The notes under the pieces are model-generated. The model saw only the letters and a list, made by a program, of their open reading frames with translations. It was not told the DNA's origin and did not search any database. The position numbers and the translations under genes are program-made. Positions 1-6,046 of a stretch of DNA of 8,964 nucleotides are shown here, one piece after another; the first letter of the stretch is position 1; each line of letters begins with the position of its first letter. The stretch spans positions 1 through 8,964 of the forward strand of contig JBCCIH010000091.1 in the NCBI GenBank assembly GCA_039028315.1. Direction: 5' to 3'. This DNA comes from Thermodesulfobacteriota bacterium. Its GTDB lineage: Bacteria > Desulfobacterota_D > UBA1144 > Nemesobacterales > UBA2774.

Positions 1-1509
1 AGAAGAGTAGGGCATAAATTTGTTAAGAGTTTCCTCACTTATTTTAAATCCGCGGTCTATTCTCTCTTTGCCGATAGAAACCATATTTACGGAAATAGTC
101 TCACCTATGTGCTGAAGGTTAGATACAATTGTGCCAAGTGCCTCAAGTCTTTTGGTCTCCGAATCGGTCATCTCCATTGAATATAGTTTTCTGGCGTAGT
201 CTGTGATAGAGTCATGAAGCATTCTAAGCTCGAGCTCACGAGAGACCAATTTCTCCAGATCTTCCTTAGTACCTGAGAGGACAGCCGGTCTAGCCATATT
301 GGTAAGCCCTTCAATAAATCCCCCAAGCCTAACTGCCTCAAGCCTTATACGGTCAAGCGCAAGTGCCGGGGTTTCTAAAAGCTCTTTTTCCAAATATTTA
401 GGAGTCGCATATTCAGGAAGTTTTTCAGGCTCCTCAGGCAATACACGCTGAATAAAGTTGGCCAAATAGGTGGTGAAGCCGATGAATATAAATGTATTGG
501 CAATGTTAAATATGGTATGTGCATTTGCAATTTGCCGCGGGGTCTCTGCTCCGAGCCTGGCAGTACCTGACAGATTGGCGTATACAGGTGATATATCTCT
601 TACAATATCTGCCAAATAGCCTATAAATGGAAGCCAGATCAGAACACCAAGAATATTGAATATCAGATGCGCTGCCGCTGCTTGTTTTGCTGCAGTGGGT
701 TTTCCTATGGCTGCAAGTACGGCTGTCACGCACGTACCAACATTAGCGCCAAGTATTAATGCTATGCCCGCGTCAAGAGTGATAAATCCCTGAGACGCTA
801 GCACGATAGTTATACCAGTTGTAGCAGATGAGCTTTGCACAAGTGCTGTAAATAAAGCTGCCACAGTTATGCCTAATAACGGGTTTCCCATATCTCTCAT
901 AAGCGCTATGAATGGCTCATATGTTCTGAGAGGATTTGTAGCATCGCTCATAATTCCCATTCCAAAAAATACCATTCCAAGACCCATAATAATTACTCCA
1001 TATAGACGGATCTTTTCATTCTTTGCGATAAAATTCATGGCAAAGCCGATTGCGATTAGAAGTAGCGCGTACTGGGTTACATTAAATGCAATAATCTGTG
1101 CTGTGATAGTTGTCCCAACATTAGCACCGAGTATGATTCCGATCGCTTGCTGAAGCGTCATAAGCCCGGCAGTGATGAATCCGACCACTAAAACAGTTGT
1201 AATAGAGGATGACTGTATGACTGCGGTAGTAATTGCACCTGTAAGAGCGGCCATAAACCTGTTCTTTGTCAGTTTTGCTAATAGACTGCTCATTCCCTCT
1301 CCGGCCACAGCTTTAAGTCCGTCAGTCATCTGCTCCATGCCGAATAGAAACACTGCCAGACCACCGAAAAGGCCCATGACTATTGCCCACGTGCTAAAGC
1401 CCTCAGCCTGGGCTACAGCTCCTAATGACGGAAGCGCAGACAATAAACACGCGCCTAAAATGAGAATAAGAAGAGACTTTTTCCCCATATATTTATTATT
1501 CAGATTCAT
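1..1509 (-). CDS. Na/Pi cotransporter family protein with PhoU-like C-terminal region (3' end outside window)
   Basis: I translated this strand by hand: the frame is open for 503 codons from ATG at 1509 to the window edge. An N-terminal hydrophobic segment (about residues 12-34) is followed by two homologous membrane repeats. Each repeat has the family signature QSSS (residues 99-102 and 225-228) followed by GANVGT (128-133 and 254-259). These duplicated QSSS/GANVGT motifs are the hallmark of the Na_Pi_cotrans (NptA/YjbB-like) family, which moves phosphate with sodium across the inner membrane. From about residue 375 the protein becomes charged and helical, as expected for the PhoU-like domain fused to many bacterial members. 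Family members are usually about 550 residues, so perhaps 40-60 are missing. The start is supported by GGGGGT eight bases upstream; an in-frame ATG at codon 8 is an alternative. It is divergent to the 54-residue gene. I see no clear Pho box. The family call is strong, but phosphate as substrate is inferred. Confidence 0.93.
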   Translation of the reverse strand, partial: MNLNNKYMGKKSLLILILGACLLSALPSLGAVAQAEGFSTWAIVMGLFGGLAVFLFGMEQMTDGLKAVAGEGMSSLLAKLTKNRFMAALTGAITTAVIQSSSITTVLVVGFITAGLMTLQQAIGIILGANVGTTITAQIIAFNVTQYALLLIAIGFAMNFIAKNEKIRLYGVIIMGLGMVFFGMGIMSDATNPLRTYEPFIALMRDMGNPLLGITVAALFTALVQSSSATTGITIVLASQGFITLDAGIALILGANVGTCVTAVLAAIGKPTAAKQAAAAHLIFNILGVLIWLPFIGYLADIVRDISPVYANLSGTARLGAETPRQIANAHTIFNIANTFIFIGFTTYLANFIQRVLPEEPEKLPEYATPKYLEKELLETPALALDRIRLEAVRLGGFIEGLTNMARPAVLSGTKEDLEKLVSRELELRMLHDSITDYARKLYSMEMTDSETKRLEALGTIVSNLQHIGETISVNMVSIGKERIDRGFKISEETLNKFMPYSS

Positions 1510-1586
1510 TTTTATTACCCCCGACGCTTAAAGTTTGAACAAGTCTTATAAGTGCCATCTTATATGAATTTAGATTATCATTTCAG

Positions 1587-1617
1587 TTGACCTTAGCAAA
1601 GCCATAAATGCTATACT
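1587..1617 (+). promoter_or_regulatory. Putative sigma70-type promoter for the 54-residue gene
   Basis: TTGACC (1587-1592) and TATACT (1612-1617) are separated by 19 bases, slightly longer than optimal. Transcription would begin near 1624, upstream of the GGAGGT at 1634. An upstream in-frame ATG at 1608 lies inside this promoter and would not be transcribed. Inferred from consensus match only. Confidence 0.45.
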
Positions 1618-1633
1618 CATATCACTACTTTTC

Positions 1634-1639
1634 GGAGGT
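1634..1639 (+). promoter_or_regulatory. Ribosome binding site deciding the start at 1647
   Basis: GGAGGT lies seven bases before ATG 1647. The longer in-frame start at 1608 has no such site, so this element selects the 54-residue product. Confidence 0.75.
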
Positions 1640-1646
1640 AAGACTG

Positions 1647-1811
1647 ATGGAAATAGACGAGACAACATACCAAGAGATTGCAGAGCTTATTCACAGCGAT
1701 AAGAGCCCGGTTGGGATTGATGCAAAGAAAACGCATATACTAATTCTTCACAAGCTTACGCAGATTGAAAAAAGATTAGACTCGCTAGAAGAGCAAATTA
1801 AAGACAAATAA
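1647..1811 (+). CDS. Small conserved-looking coiled-coil protein, 54 residues
   Basis: I do not recognise a named family. The protein is short, acidic-to-neutral and lacks a signal peptide or membrane segment, so it is probably cytoplasmic. The first half (EIDETTYQEIAELIHSD) looks like a helix, and a short loop with a PVGIDAKKTH stretch follows. From about residue 30 a heptad-like pattern (ILHKLTQIEKRLDSLEEQI) suggests a short coiled coil and hence oligomerisation. An in-frame ATG 39 bases upstream is rejected because it lacks a Shine-Dalgarno sequence and overlaps the probable promoter. The gene is divergent to the phosphate transporter gene and is separated by 96 bases from the propeller gene downstream. 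The good ribosome binding site and clean helical pattern make it likely to be real, but its function is unknown. Confidence 0.7.
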   Translation: MEIDETTYQEIAELIHSDKSPVGIDAKKTHILILHKLTQIEKRLDSLEEQIKDK

Positions 1812-1863
1812 TTTTTTTATAATTCTCAATAATATTAGATAGATAGCAATTAATATGGATATG

Positions 1864-1872
1864 TGCTAAAAT
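1864..1872 (+). promoter_or_regulatory. Possible extended -10 promoter for the first propeller gene
   Basis: TG-C-TAAAAT (1864-1872) matches an extended -10 element. No good -35 is seen at the right distance (TAGCAA at 1844-1849). Transcription would start near 1879, giving a leader of about 30 bases with GGAGG at 1896-1900. The assignment is weak in such AT-rich DNA. Confidence 0.35.
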
Positions 1873-1907
1873 AAAATCTATCACACCCTAATGGCGGAGG
1901 GTTATAG

Positions 1908-3212
1908 ATGGCAACTATATTATCTAAACTCAACAGGGGAATTCTATATTCCCTAGTTTATTTATGTTTTATTATTTTCTTATCACATTCAGCTTATGCT
2001 GAAGATCTAACTTGTTTAGAACAAGACGTTATACCGATTATTACTAATGCCACGCGTGCTACTGATCCTTCAATTAGTGACGATGGTTCTCTTATTGCCT
2101 TCATTTCTAATGGGAATATAAACAATACAAATAGTGACGGTAGTGATGAAGTTTATCACTACCATACTGAGACTGGAGTTATTACAACAGTTACAAATGA
2201 ACCTGCAGGTATAAATGCTGTTGACACTGCTATCAGTGGAGATAGTAGAATTATTGCTTTCTCATCAGAGTCAGGCAATGATGGTACTTTGAATCTCTTT
2301 ATGCATGATGTACAGGCTAATACAATTGAGCAGATAACTAATCATTTATCAGGAAGTAGTCGCTCAGCTTCAGCAAATAGAGACGGCTCTCGTATATCTT
2401 TTGTGTCAAATGAAGACTTAACTGGAGGCAATATAGACGGGAACTTTGAAATTTTTCTTTATGACAGCTCCTCTGGCATTAAGCAAATAACAGATACAGT
2501 TGGCGGAATATGCAGAACTACCTCTATTAGCGCTGATGGATTAACCGTTGCTTTTGACTGTACTAATAATATCAACAATGGAAATCCGGATCTGAGTCGC
2601 GAGATTTTTTTCTATGACGACCTTAGTGAGACTATCACTCAAATCACAGATGGACCAAATATTGACACATCCGGCCGGCCATCGGTTAGCGCAGACGGAA
2701 ATATTATTGCATTTTCTTCCACTGGAGAACTTGTAGGACCTAACACTGATGATATGGCGGAAATATACTATTATGATAAATCTAAGGCTGAAATAATTAG
2801 GCTAACCAACTCGCCGTTATTCAGCGATGCGCCTTCCGTAAGTCCTGATGGAAAGCGCGTTGCTTTTACTTCAATCCGAGACCCCAATGGAGAAAATCCA
2901 GAAAATAACCAAGAGCTTTTCATGCATGATATAGAATCTGGTCAAACGGAACAAGTTACAAGATCTGAAATGGGGACTGGCAGAGAATCATCTATAAGCT
3001 CTTTTGGTATACATATAGCATTTCTTGGTATTGGAAACGTAACAGGAGAACATCCTGATCTAGTCCGTGAGATTTACTATGCTAGATGTTCGCCACCAAA
3101 AGATATAAGAAATGTTCCAACTCTATCTGAGTGGGGTCTTGTATCAACCGCAGTGATTTTAGGATTTGCAGGTTTTTATTTCATTCGCAGAAGGAAAGTT
3201 TCAGCGGGTTAA
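1908..3212 (+). CDS. Secreted seven-repeat PD40/TolB-like beta-propeller protein with IPTL-CTERM sorting signal
   Basis: The 434-residue product starts with a signal peptide (basic residues 7-10, hydrophobic core about 12-27, likely cut after AYA at 29-31). Seven repeats of about 51 residues follow, each marked by a turn such as ISADG or VSPDG at residues 56, 109, 156, 207, 260, 311 and 363. Each turn is followed by IAF-type strands, and most repeats continue with an E-I/L-F/Y-Y-D strand and a Q-I/V-T strand. This is the PD40/TolB-type propeller pattern, and seven copies would close one ring. The C-terminus has VPTLSEWG (403-410), a hydrophobic helix (411-425) and RRRK (427-430), the tripartite IPTL-CTERM signal recognised by exosortase-type enzymes. 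Mature cysteines are C36, C202, C218 and C394. GGAGG lies seven bases before the start. The role is unknown; surface binding or scaffolding is inferred. A related gene lies at 6649. Confidence 0.93.
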   Translation: MATILSKLNRGILYSLVYLCFIIFLSHSAYAEDLTCLEQDVIPIITNATRATDPSISDDGSLIAFISNGNINNTNSDGSDEVYHYHTETGVITTVTNEPAGINAVDTAISGDSRIIAFSSESGNDGTLNLFMHDVQANTIEQITNHLSGSSRSASANRDGSRISFVSNEDLTGGNIDGNFEIFLYDSSSGIKQITDTVGGICRTTSISADGLTVAFDCTNNINNGNPDLSREIFFYDDLSETITQITDGPNIDTSGRPSVSADGNIIAFSSTGELVGPNTDDMAEIYYYDKSKAEIIRLTNSPLFSDAPSVSPDGKRVAFTSIRDPNGENPENNQELFMHDIESGQTEQVTRSEMGTGRESSISSFGIHIAFLGIGNVTGEHPDLVREIYYARCSPPKDIRNVPTLSEWGLVSTAVILGFAGFYFIRRRKVSAG

Positions 3213-3305
3213 ATTCTTATTGATTCAAAGCATTTATATGTTAATGTGGTCATGGGCGGTTGGGTTTTCCATCCACTACACTAAATTAAAATTGGAGGCA
3301 TTGCT

Positions 3306-3944
3306 ATGTACAGAATTCTACTGATGGCGCTTATTCTTGCGCCAGCTATTTCATTTGCAGCAGAAGTTTATTCACCGGGGCCGGGGGCAGTTTGTGATAA
3401 GGTAGGCCAGGCCTGTTTTGATAAAGAGGGAGCTTCTATAGGCATAACTAAAGACGAGTTCGGGCAAGAAGCAGCTGATAAGCTTATGAAGAATATTGAA
3501 GAAGTTGGCAATGATTGGGATCCTACAAGATTTACAATGAGTGACGGTGTATCTTGTAACACAACAAAAAAGGTTTGTGATGATTCCTATGGCCACTTGG
3601 ATAAACAGATGACAAAAACACTTTTTGGCGAGGATGCAGTTGAAGATGCGCAGAGCAGCGTAACAAAGGCATCTGTTGAAGGGCACTGCAAGCTCTACAA
3701 CAAAAAGAGCGATAATAACAAGTATAAAGGGCCGTGCAAAATTAAGCAGAAAATGTCGGCCGATATGAACGAGTATTTAATAAAGTTTGATGACGGCAAT
3801 AAATATGTGTTTATTCAATCACCCGAGGGTTATAAGGTAGAAACCCCTGATGGTATGTCCAAAAATATGGCTACAATGACAGATCACGGAGATAAAGCAG
3901 TATTTAAGTGGGGTAAGTGGCAGCTTACGGCCAAGGAAAATTAA
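3306..3944 (+). CDS. Exported YcgJ-like (Fels-1 type) protein with an extra C-terminal domain
   Basis: A signal peptide (residues 1-19, cut near FAA|E) precedes a region (about 20-110) that resembles enterobacterial YcgJ/Fels-1 prophage-like proteins. The features it shares from memory are SPGPGAVCDK, a C-x6-C pair (C30/C37), an FxQEAADK-type helix, WDPTRFTMSDGVSC, a second C-x6-C pair (C84/C91) and a closing TLFGEDA. YcgJ is roughly 120 residues, so this protein is nearly twice as long. The added part (about 124-209) holds a third cysteine pair (C128/C144) and beta-rich sequence with EYLIKFDDG, VETPDG and DKAVFKWGKWQL. All six mature cysteines fall in plausible disulfide pairs, suiting a periplasmic or extracellular protein. 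GGAGG (3294-3298) is seven bases before ATG. A strong terminator starts three bases after the stop. YcgJ function is not established, so none is assigned here. Confidence 0.85.
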   Translation: MYRILLMALILAPAISFAAEVYSPGPGAVCDKVGQACFDKEGASIGITKDEFGQEAADKLMKNIEEVGNDWDPTRFTMSDGVSCNTTKKVCDDSYGHLDKQMTKTLFGEDAVEDAQSSVTKASVEGHCKLYNKKSDNNKYKGPCKIKQKMSADMNEYLIKFDDGNKYVFIQSPEGYKVETPDGMSKNMATMTDHGDKAVFKWGKWQLTAKEN

Positions 3945-3946
3945 TT

Positions 3947-3971
3947 AAAAGGGGCTTCGGCCCCTTTTTTT
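3947..3971 (+). terminator. Rho-independent terminator
   Basis: GGGGC-TTCG-GCCCC (3951-3964) forms a perfect five-pair GC stem with a stable TTCG tetraloop. It is extended by AAAA/TTTT pairs and followed by a T run (3965-3971). It begins two bases after the stop of the YcgJ-like gene and ends transcription of that block. The opposite strand carries a weaker T-rich tail, so some two-way activity is possible, although no minus-strand gene lies nearby to need it. Confidence 0.95.
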
Positions 3972-3974
3972 ATA

Positions 3975-3980
3975 TATAAT
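3975..3980 (+). promoter_or_regulatory. Candidate -10 element placed for leaderless transcription
   Basis: A perfect TATAAT ends seven bases before ATG 3988, so transcription would start at or next to the start codon. No Shine-Dalgarno sequence is present. The -35 position would fall inside the terminator hairpin and does not match consensus. Confidence 0.4.
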
Positions 3981-3987
3981 TATTAGC

Positions 3988-4419
3988 ATGAGAACTCAAT
4001 TCCATAGATATATGGCTCTCAGCATATTTTGTGTATTCTTCATAAGCCAAGTCACAATTACCTCAGAAGCTGATGATAAGAAAATGGATAGAAAAGAATT
4101 TAATGAGTCTATCATTACAGGCAATATAGAGTATGAAGACTGGATGTCAGATCCTGTTGCTGTTTCATTAAGATATTTAGGACCTTTTGAAGGTCGCAGC
4201 CAAACTATTCAAAGAACCAATCCAAGTGCTGAATCCTCTGATACAACCCAGGTTGTAATCATCAATGAAGGGCTTTTAGATGATTCTATAAGGGCAGAGA
4301 AATACGAATTTACTTTAAAAACTTTTAACAACAGGTGGGTTATCTATAGCGAAGAAAAATTTAGAAAATGCTGGCCGGATAGGGGGCACACTAATTTTTC
4401 TAAAAAGCCTTGCAGCTAA
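3988..4419 (+). CDS. Small secreted protein of unknown function
   Basis: The 143-residue product has a signal-peptide-like N-terminus (basic RTQFHR, hydrophobic MALSIFCVFFISQVTI, cut probably near residue 27). The mature part is hydrophilic, with a helical segment (DRKEFNESIITG), a WMSDPVAVSLRYLGPF stretch and a strand pair around YEFTLKTFNNRWVIYSEE. It ends in C128-WPDRGHTNFSKKP-C142, two cysteines that may form a disulfide around an RGHxxFS loop. I have the impression that this C-terminal pattern recurs in uncharacterised secreted proteins, but I cannot name a family. No ribosome binding site precedes ATG 3988 or the later ATG at 4012. The TATAAT seven bases upstream suggests a leaderless message, and I keep 3988 because it supplies the basic n-region. 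The ABM-fold gene follows after 13 bases, so the two are probably cotranscribed. Confidence 0.75.
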   Translation: MRTQFHRYMALSIFCVFFISQVTITSEADDKKMDRKEFNESIITGNIEYEDWMSDPVAVSLRYLGPFEGRSQTIQRTNPSAESSDTTQVVIINEGLLDDSIRAEKYEFTLKTFNNRWVIYSEEKFRKCWPDRGHTNFSKKPCS

Positions 4420-4432
4420 ACGGGGGAATATA

Positions 4433-4792
4433 ATGAGTCATGATATAACACTTATTGCAAAGTTTAAGATACACGAGGGAAAACTTGAGCAGATGAGAGC
4501 TCTATATGATGAGGCCATGGAGATGGTAAAAACACAAGAGCCTGATACAAGATCTTTTACCCTCTATGTGAATGAACAAGAGGCAGTCTGCGTGTCCTAT
4601 GAAATCTATAAAACCTCTGAGGCAATCTTAGAAAATTTCAGACTATCGCAGGATAGGATACAAAGAGTGCTTGAGACCTCAGACGTCATAAGCTGTGATA
4701 TTTATGGAGACGTATCACAGGACGTCATAGAACTCTTAACCCCATACGGGGCAAACTTTTACGGCTATGATAGGGGCTATAGAAGATCATAG
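4433..4792 (+). CDS. ABM-fold (antibiotic biosynthesis monooxygenase superfamily) protein
   Basis: The 119-residue product has the dimeric alpha/beta-barrel pattern of ABM-domain proteins. It has a first strand (ITLIAKFKIHEGK), a helix (LEQMRALYDEAMEMVKTQEPD), then strands TRSFTLYVNEQEAVCVSYEIYKT joined by a turn, followed by the helix SEAILENF. A helical and strand region (about 70-93) and a tail rich in glycine and tyrosine complete it. No signal peptide is visible, so it is cytoplasmic. Members range from cofactor-free monooxygenases to isomerases and proteins with no known activity, so substrate and reaction cannot be given. GGGGGA lies six bases before ATG. The gene probably shares a transcript with the secreted protein 13 bases upstream. 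Its last 16 bases overlap, tail to tail, the minus-strand membrane-protein gene, and no terminator is visible there. Confidence 0.82.
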   Translation: MSHDITLIAKFKIHEGKLEQMRALYDEAMEMVKTQEPDTRSFTLYVNEQEAVCVSYEIYKTSEAILENFRLSQDRIQRVLETSDVISCDIYGDVSQDVIELLTPYGANFYGYDRGYRRS

Positions 4793-5211
4793 AGAATAAA
4801 AGCAAGCAGGATTGCTCTTATTGTCCAGCAAATAGTCCTAATCCAGTTATAGCCAACTAGCTTATCAACTACTTGGGTGCTGAATTCAGTAGATAATTGT
4901 TTATGATGTCTCACTTGAACAAATGCTGTAGAAAGCCAAATTAACACTAACAATCCAAATGATATCAAGTAGATGTTATAGTCAGTGTTGGATAAAAAGC
5001 TGCTGGAAAGAATAACAATGCCGGTTAGCAGCTCAAGGCTCATAACCGGACCCACTATAAATGTAATAAGTTTGGAATGCTTTCTTTCATATTCTAAAAA
5101 CTGCTCATTGCCCACGTATTTGAATAGAGGATAGTGAACAATCTGTACCATCCATATAAGTCCAGTCATGAAAAAAGTTGCTACTAGGTGAATAATAAAG
5201 ATATAAGTCAT
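4777..5211 (-). CDS. Four-helix integral membrane protein of unknown function
   Basis: The 144-residue product has four hydrophobic segments (about residues 3-22, 47-70, 78-100 and 122-142) and no separate signal peptide, so it should sit in the inner membrane. Striking features are an aromatic and histidine motif at the end of helix 1 (WMVQIVHYPLF), a YERKHSK loop, an RHH motif after helix 3 and YNWIRT at the start of helix 4. Repeated histidines at helix ends could bind metal or haem, but this is speculation. I recall similar small membrane proteins in diverse bacteria but cannot name the family with certainty; a DUF1772-like relationship is one possibility. Its ATG shares a base with the methyltransferase stop (TAATG), which implies translational coupling and a functional link. 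No other ribosome binding site is obvious. It ends inside the convergent ABM-fold gene. Confidence 0.82.
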   Translation of the reverse strand: MTYIFIIHLVATFFMTGLIWMVQIVHYPLFKYVGNEQFLEYERKHSKLITFIVGPVMSLELLTGIVILSSSFLSNTDYNIYLISFGLLVLIWLSTAFVQVRHHKQLSTEFSTQVVDKLVGYNWIRTICWTIRAILLAFILYDLL

Positions 5212-5939
5212 TAAAACTTTCGTCCGCCAAAAAGTGCAATCTCAAACTGCTTATAGTAGCAGTCTACGTCTTTAAACCCAATTTCTGTAAGCCACTGGCA
5301 CTGCTCTTCTACAGGTGAGAGCTGATCTTCATCTTTGTCTGGACGATTCTTAAATCCATCTAGAATATCTTCTCTGCTAGCATCAGGATTAGTCTTAAGC
5401 TGGTGTGCATGAAGGTGATCTGCATAATATTCTTCAAAAAGCCTCTCAACATTATCTGTGCTGGACTTTACATGCTCTAAGTTTAAGAATATGCCACCTT
5501 TGGTCAAAAGATCGTATATCTCATTATAAAGTCCTTTTTTCCTTATATCAGGCTGGTGATGTATGGCAAAGCCGGATATAACGACATCAAATGGTTTAAA
5601 CGACTCAACAGCCCCAAGCCAATCTGGGGTAGAAAAATCTGCTTTTACAAGGGTCCAGTCCGATCTTTCTATAAGAGTCTCCCTGGCAGCGTCGAGCATG
5701 GGGTTTGAGAAATCAAGAAAAACACATTCCGCCATTGGAAAAGCGCTTAATAAAAACCGTCCTAATATCCCATCCCCACAGCCTAGATCTAATATTTTAT
5801 AAGGATTTGAGTGCCAATTTCTTATAATTGCTGATATAATTGCTAGCTGAATCTCGGTTCCTGGAACAGCCCCGCGCTCAGATTCAAGAAAGTATTTTAC
5901 ATTCTCTTGTATTTCCCAACTGCTCTTTAGTTTATTCAT
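5211..5939 (-). CDS. Class I SAM-dependent methyltransferase
   Basis: Read from ATG 5939 this is a 242-residue soluble protein with a Rossmann-type methyltransferase core. Motif I is KILDLGCGDG (48-57), the SAM-binding glycine loop. The acidic residue ending strand 2 is D76 in FLDFS, motif III has D101 in VKADFS, and motif IV is FDVVISGFAIHH (117-128). After the core, GGIFLNLEHV is the usual strand following the KGG turn. The C-terminus ends with SPVEEQCQWLTEIGF, DVDCYYKQFEIALFGG, typical of the Methyltransf_25/CmoA-like small-molecule or RNA methyltransferases. The insertion around 170-205 (HLHAHQLKTNPDAS) may form the substrate lid. The substrate cannot be predicted. A longer frame reaches back to ATG 6011, but its 24 extra residues cover the divergent promoter region and do not look domain-like; the GGGA upstream of 5939 favours the shorter form. 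It is coupled to the membrane protein by TAATG. Confidence 0.9.
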   Translation of the reverse strand: MNKLKSSWEIQENVKYFLESERGAVPGTEIQLAIISAIIRNWHSNPYKILDLGCGDGILGRFLLSAFPMAECVFLDFSNPMLDAARETLIERSDWTLVKADFSTPDWLGAVESFKPFDVVISGFAIHHQPDIRKKGLYNEIYDLLTKGGIFLNLEHVKSSTDNVERLFEEYYADHLHAHQLKTNPDASREDILDGFKNRPDKDEDQLSPVEEQCQWLTEIGFKDVDCYYKQFEIALFGGRKF

Positions 5940-5955
5940 GATTATTCCCACAAAG

Positions 5956-5983
5956 ATATTATCACTAGATCCCTTGATTACAA
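5956..5983 (-). promoter_or_regulatory. Putative promoter for the methyltransferase operon
   Basis: On the minus strand, TTGTAA (5983-5978) and TAATAT (5961-5956) are 16 bases apart. Transcription would start near 5949, leaving only about ten leader bases before ATG 5939. The -35 overlaps that of the divergent promoter. Consensus-based inference. Confidence 0.35.
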
Positions 5984-6003
5984 TCCCGATCCTATGATAA
6001 TAT
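5974..6003 (+). promoter_or_regulatory. Putative promoter for the cysteine-rich protein gene
   Basis: TTGATT (5974-5979) is followed either by GATAAT (5996-6001) at 16 bases or by the extended -10 TG-A-TAATAT (5995-6003) at 18 bases from the -35. Transcription would begin near 6010, after the in-frame ATG at 6002. This argues against the longest reading of the gene and for the TTG start at 6047. Confidence 0.45.
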
Positions 6004-6034
6004 GAAACCATATTCAGGCGGTATGAACCTTAAA

Positions 6035-6039
6035 GGAGG
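6035..6039 (+). promoter_or_regulatory. Ribosome binding site deciding a TTG start at 6047
   Basis: A strong AAAGGAGG (GGAGG at 6035-6039) is seven bases before TTG 6047. It lies downstream of both upstream in-frame ATG codons (6002, 6023) and so cannot serve them. Confidence 0.75.
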
Positions 6040-6046
6040 AAGTCCC

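Noticed and set aside
869..1531. Two plus-strand open frames (869-1153, 1172-1531) and a minus-strand frame at 506-733
   Set aside because: They are shadows of the minus-strand Na/Pi transporter, whose frame gives clear family motifs throughout.
1608..1646. Longer start of the 54-residue gene at ATG 1608
   Set aside because: It has no ribosome site and lies in the probable promoter, while GGAGGT is correctly spaced for 1647.
3220..3247. Promoter-like TTGATT-N16-TAATGT before the YcgJ-like gene
   Set aside because: The -10 match is poor and the gene could be transcribed from the upstream propeller promoter; not supportable as a feature.
3246..3276. Imperfect hairpin (GTGG/TGG against CCA/CCAC) in the leader of the YcgJ-like gene
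   Set aside because: The stem is short, has unequal bulges and a large loop, and matches no riboswitch I know; too weak to list.
5940..6011. N-terminal extension of the methyltransferase from ATG 6011
   Set aside because: The extra 24 codons cover the divergent promoter region and the methyltransferase fold is complete without them.
6002..6046. ATG starts at 6002 and 6023 for the cysteine-rich protein
   Set aside because: The first lies in the -10 element, and the only strong ribosome site is downstream of both. The signal peptide begins properly at TTG 6047.
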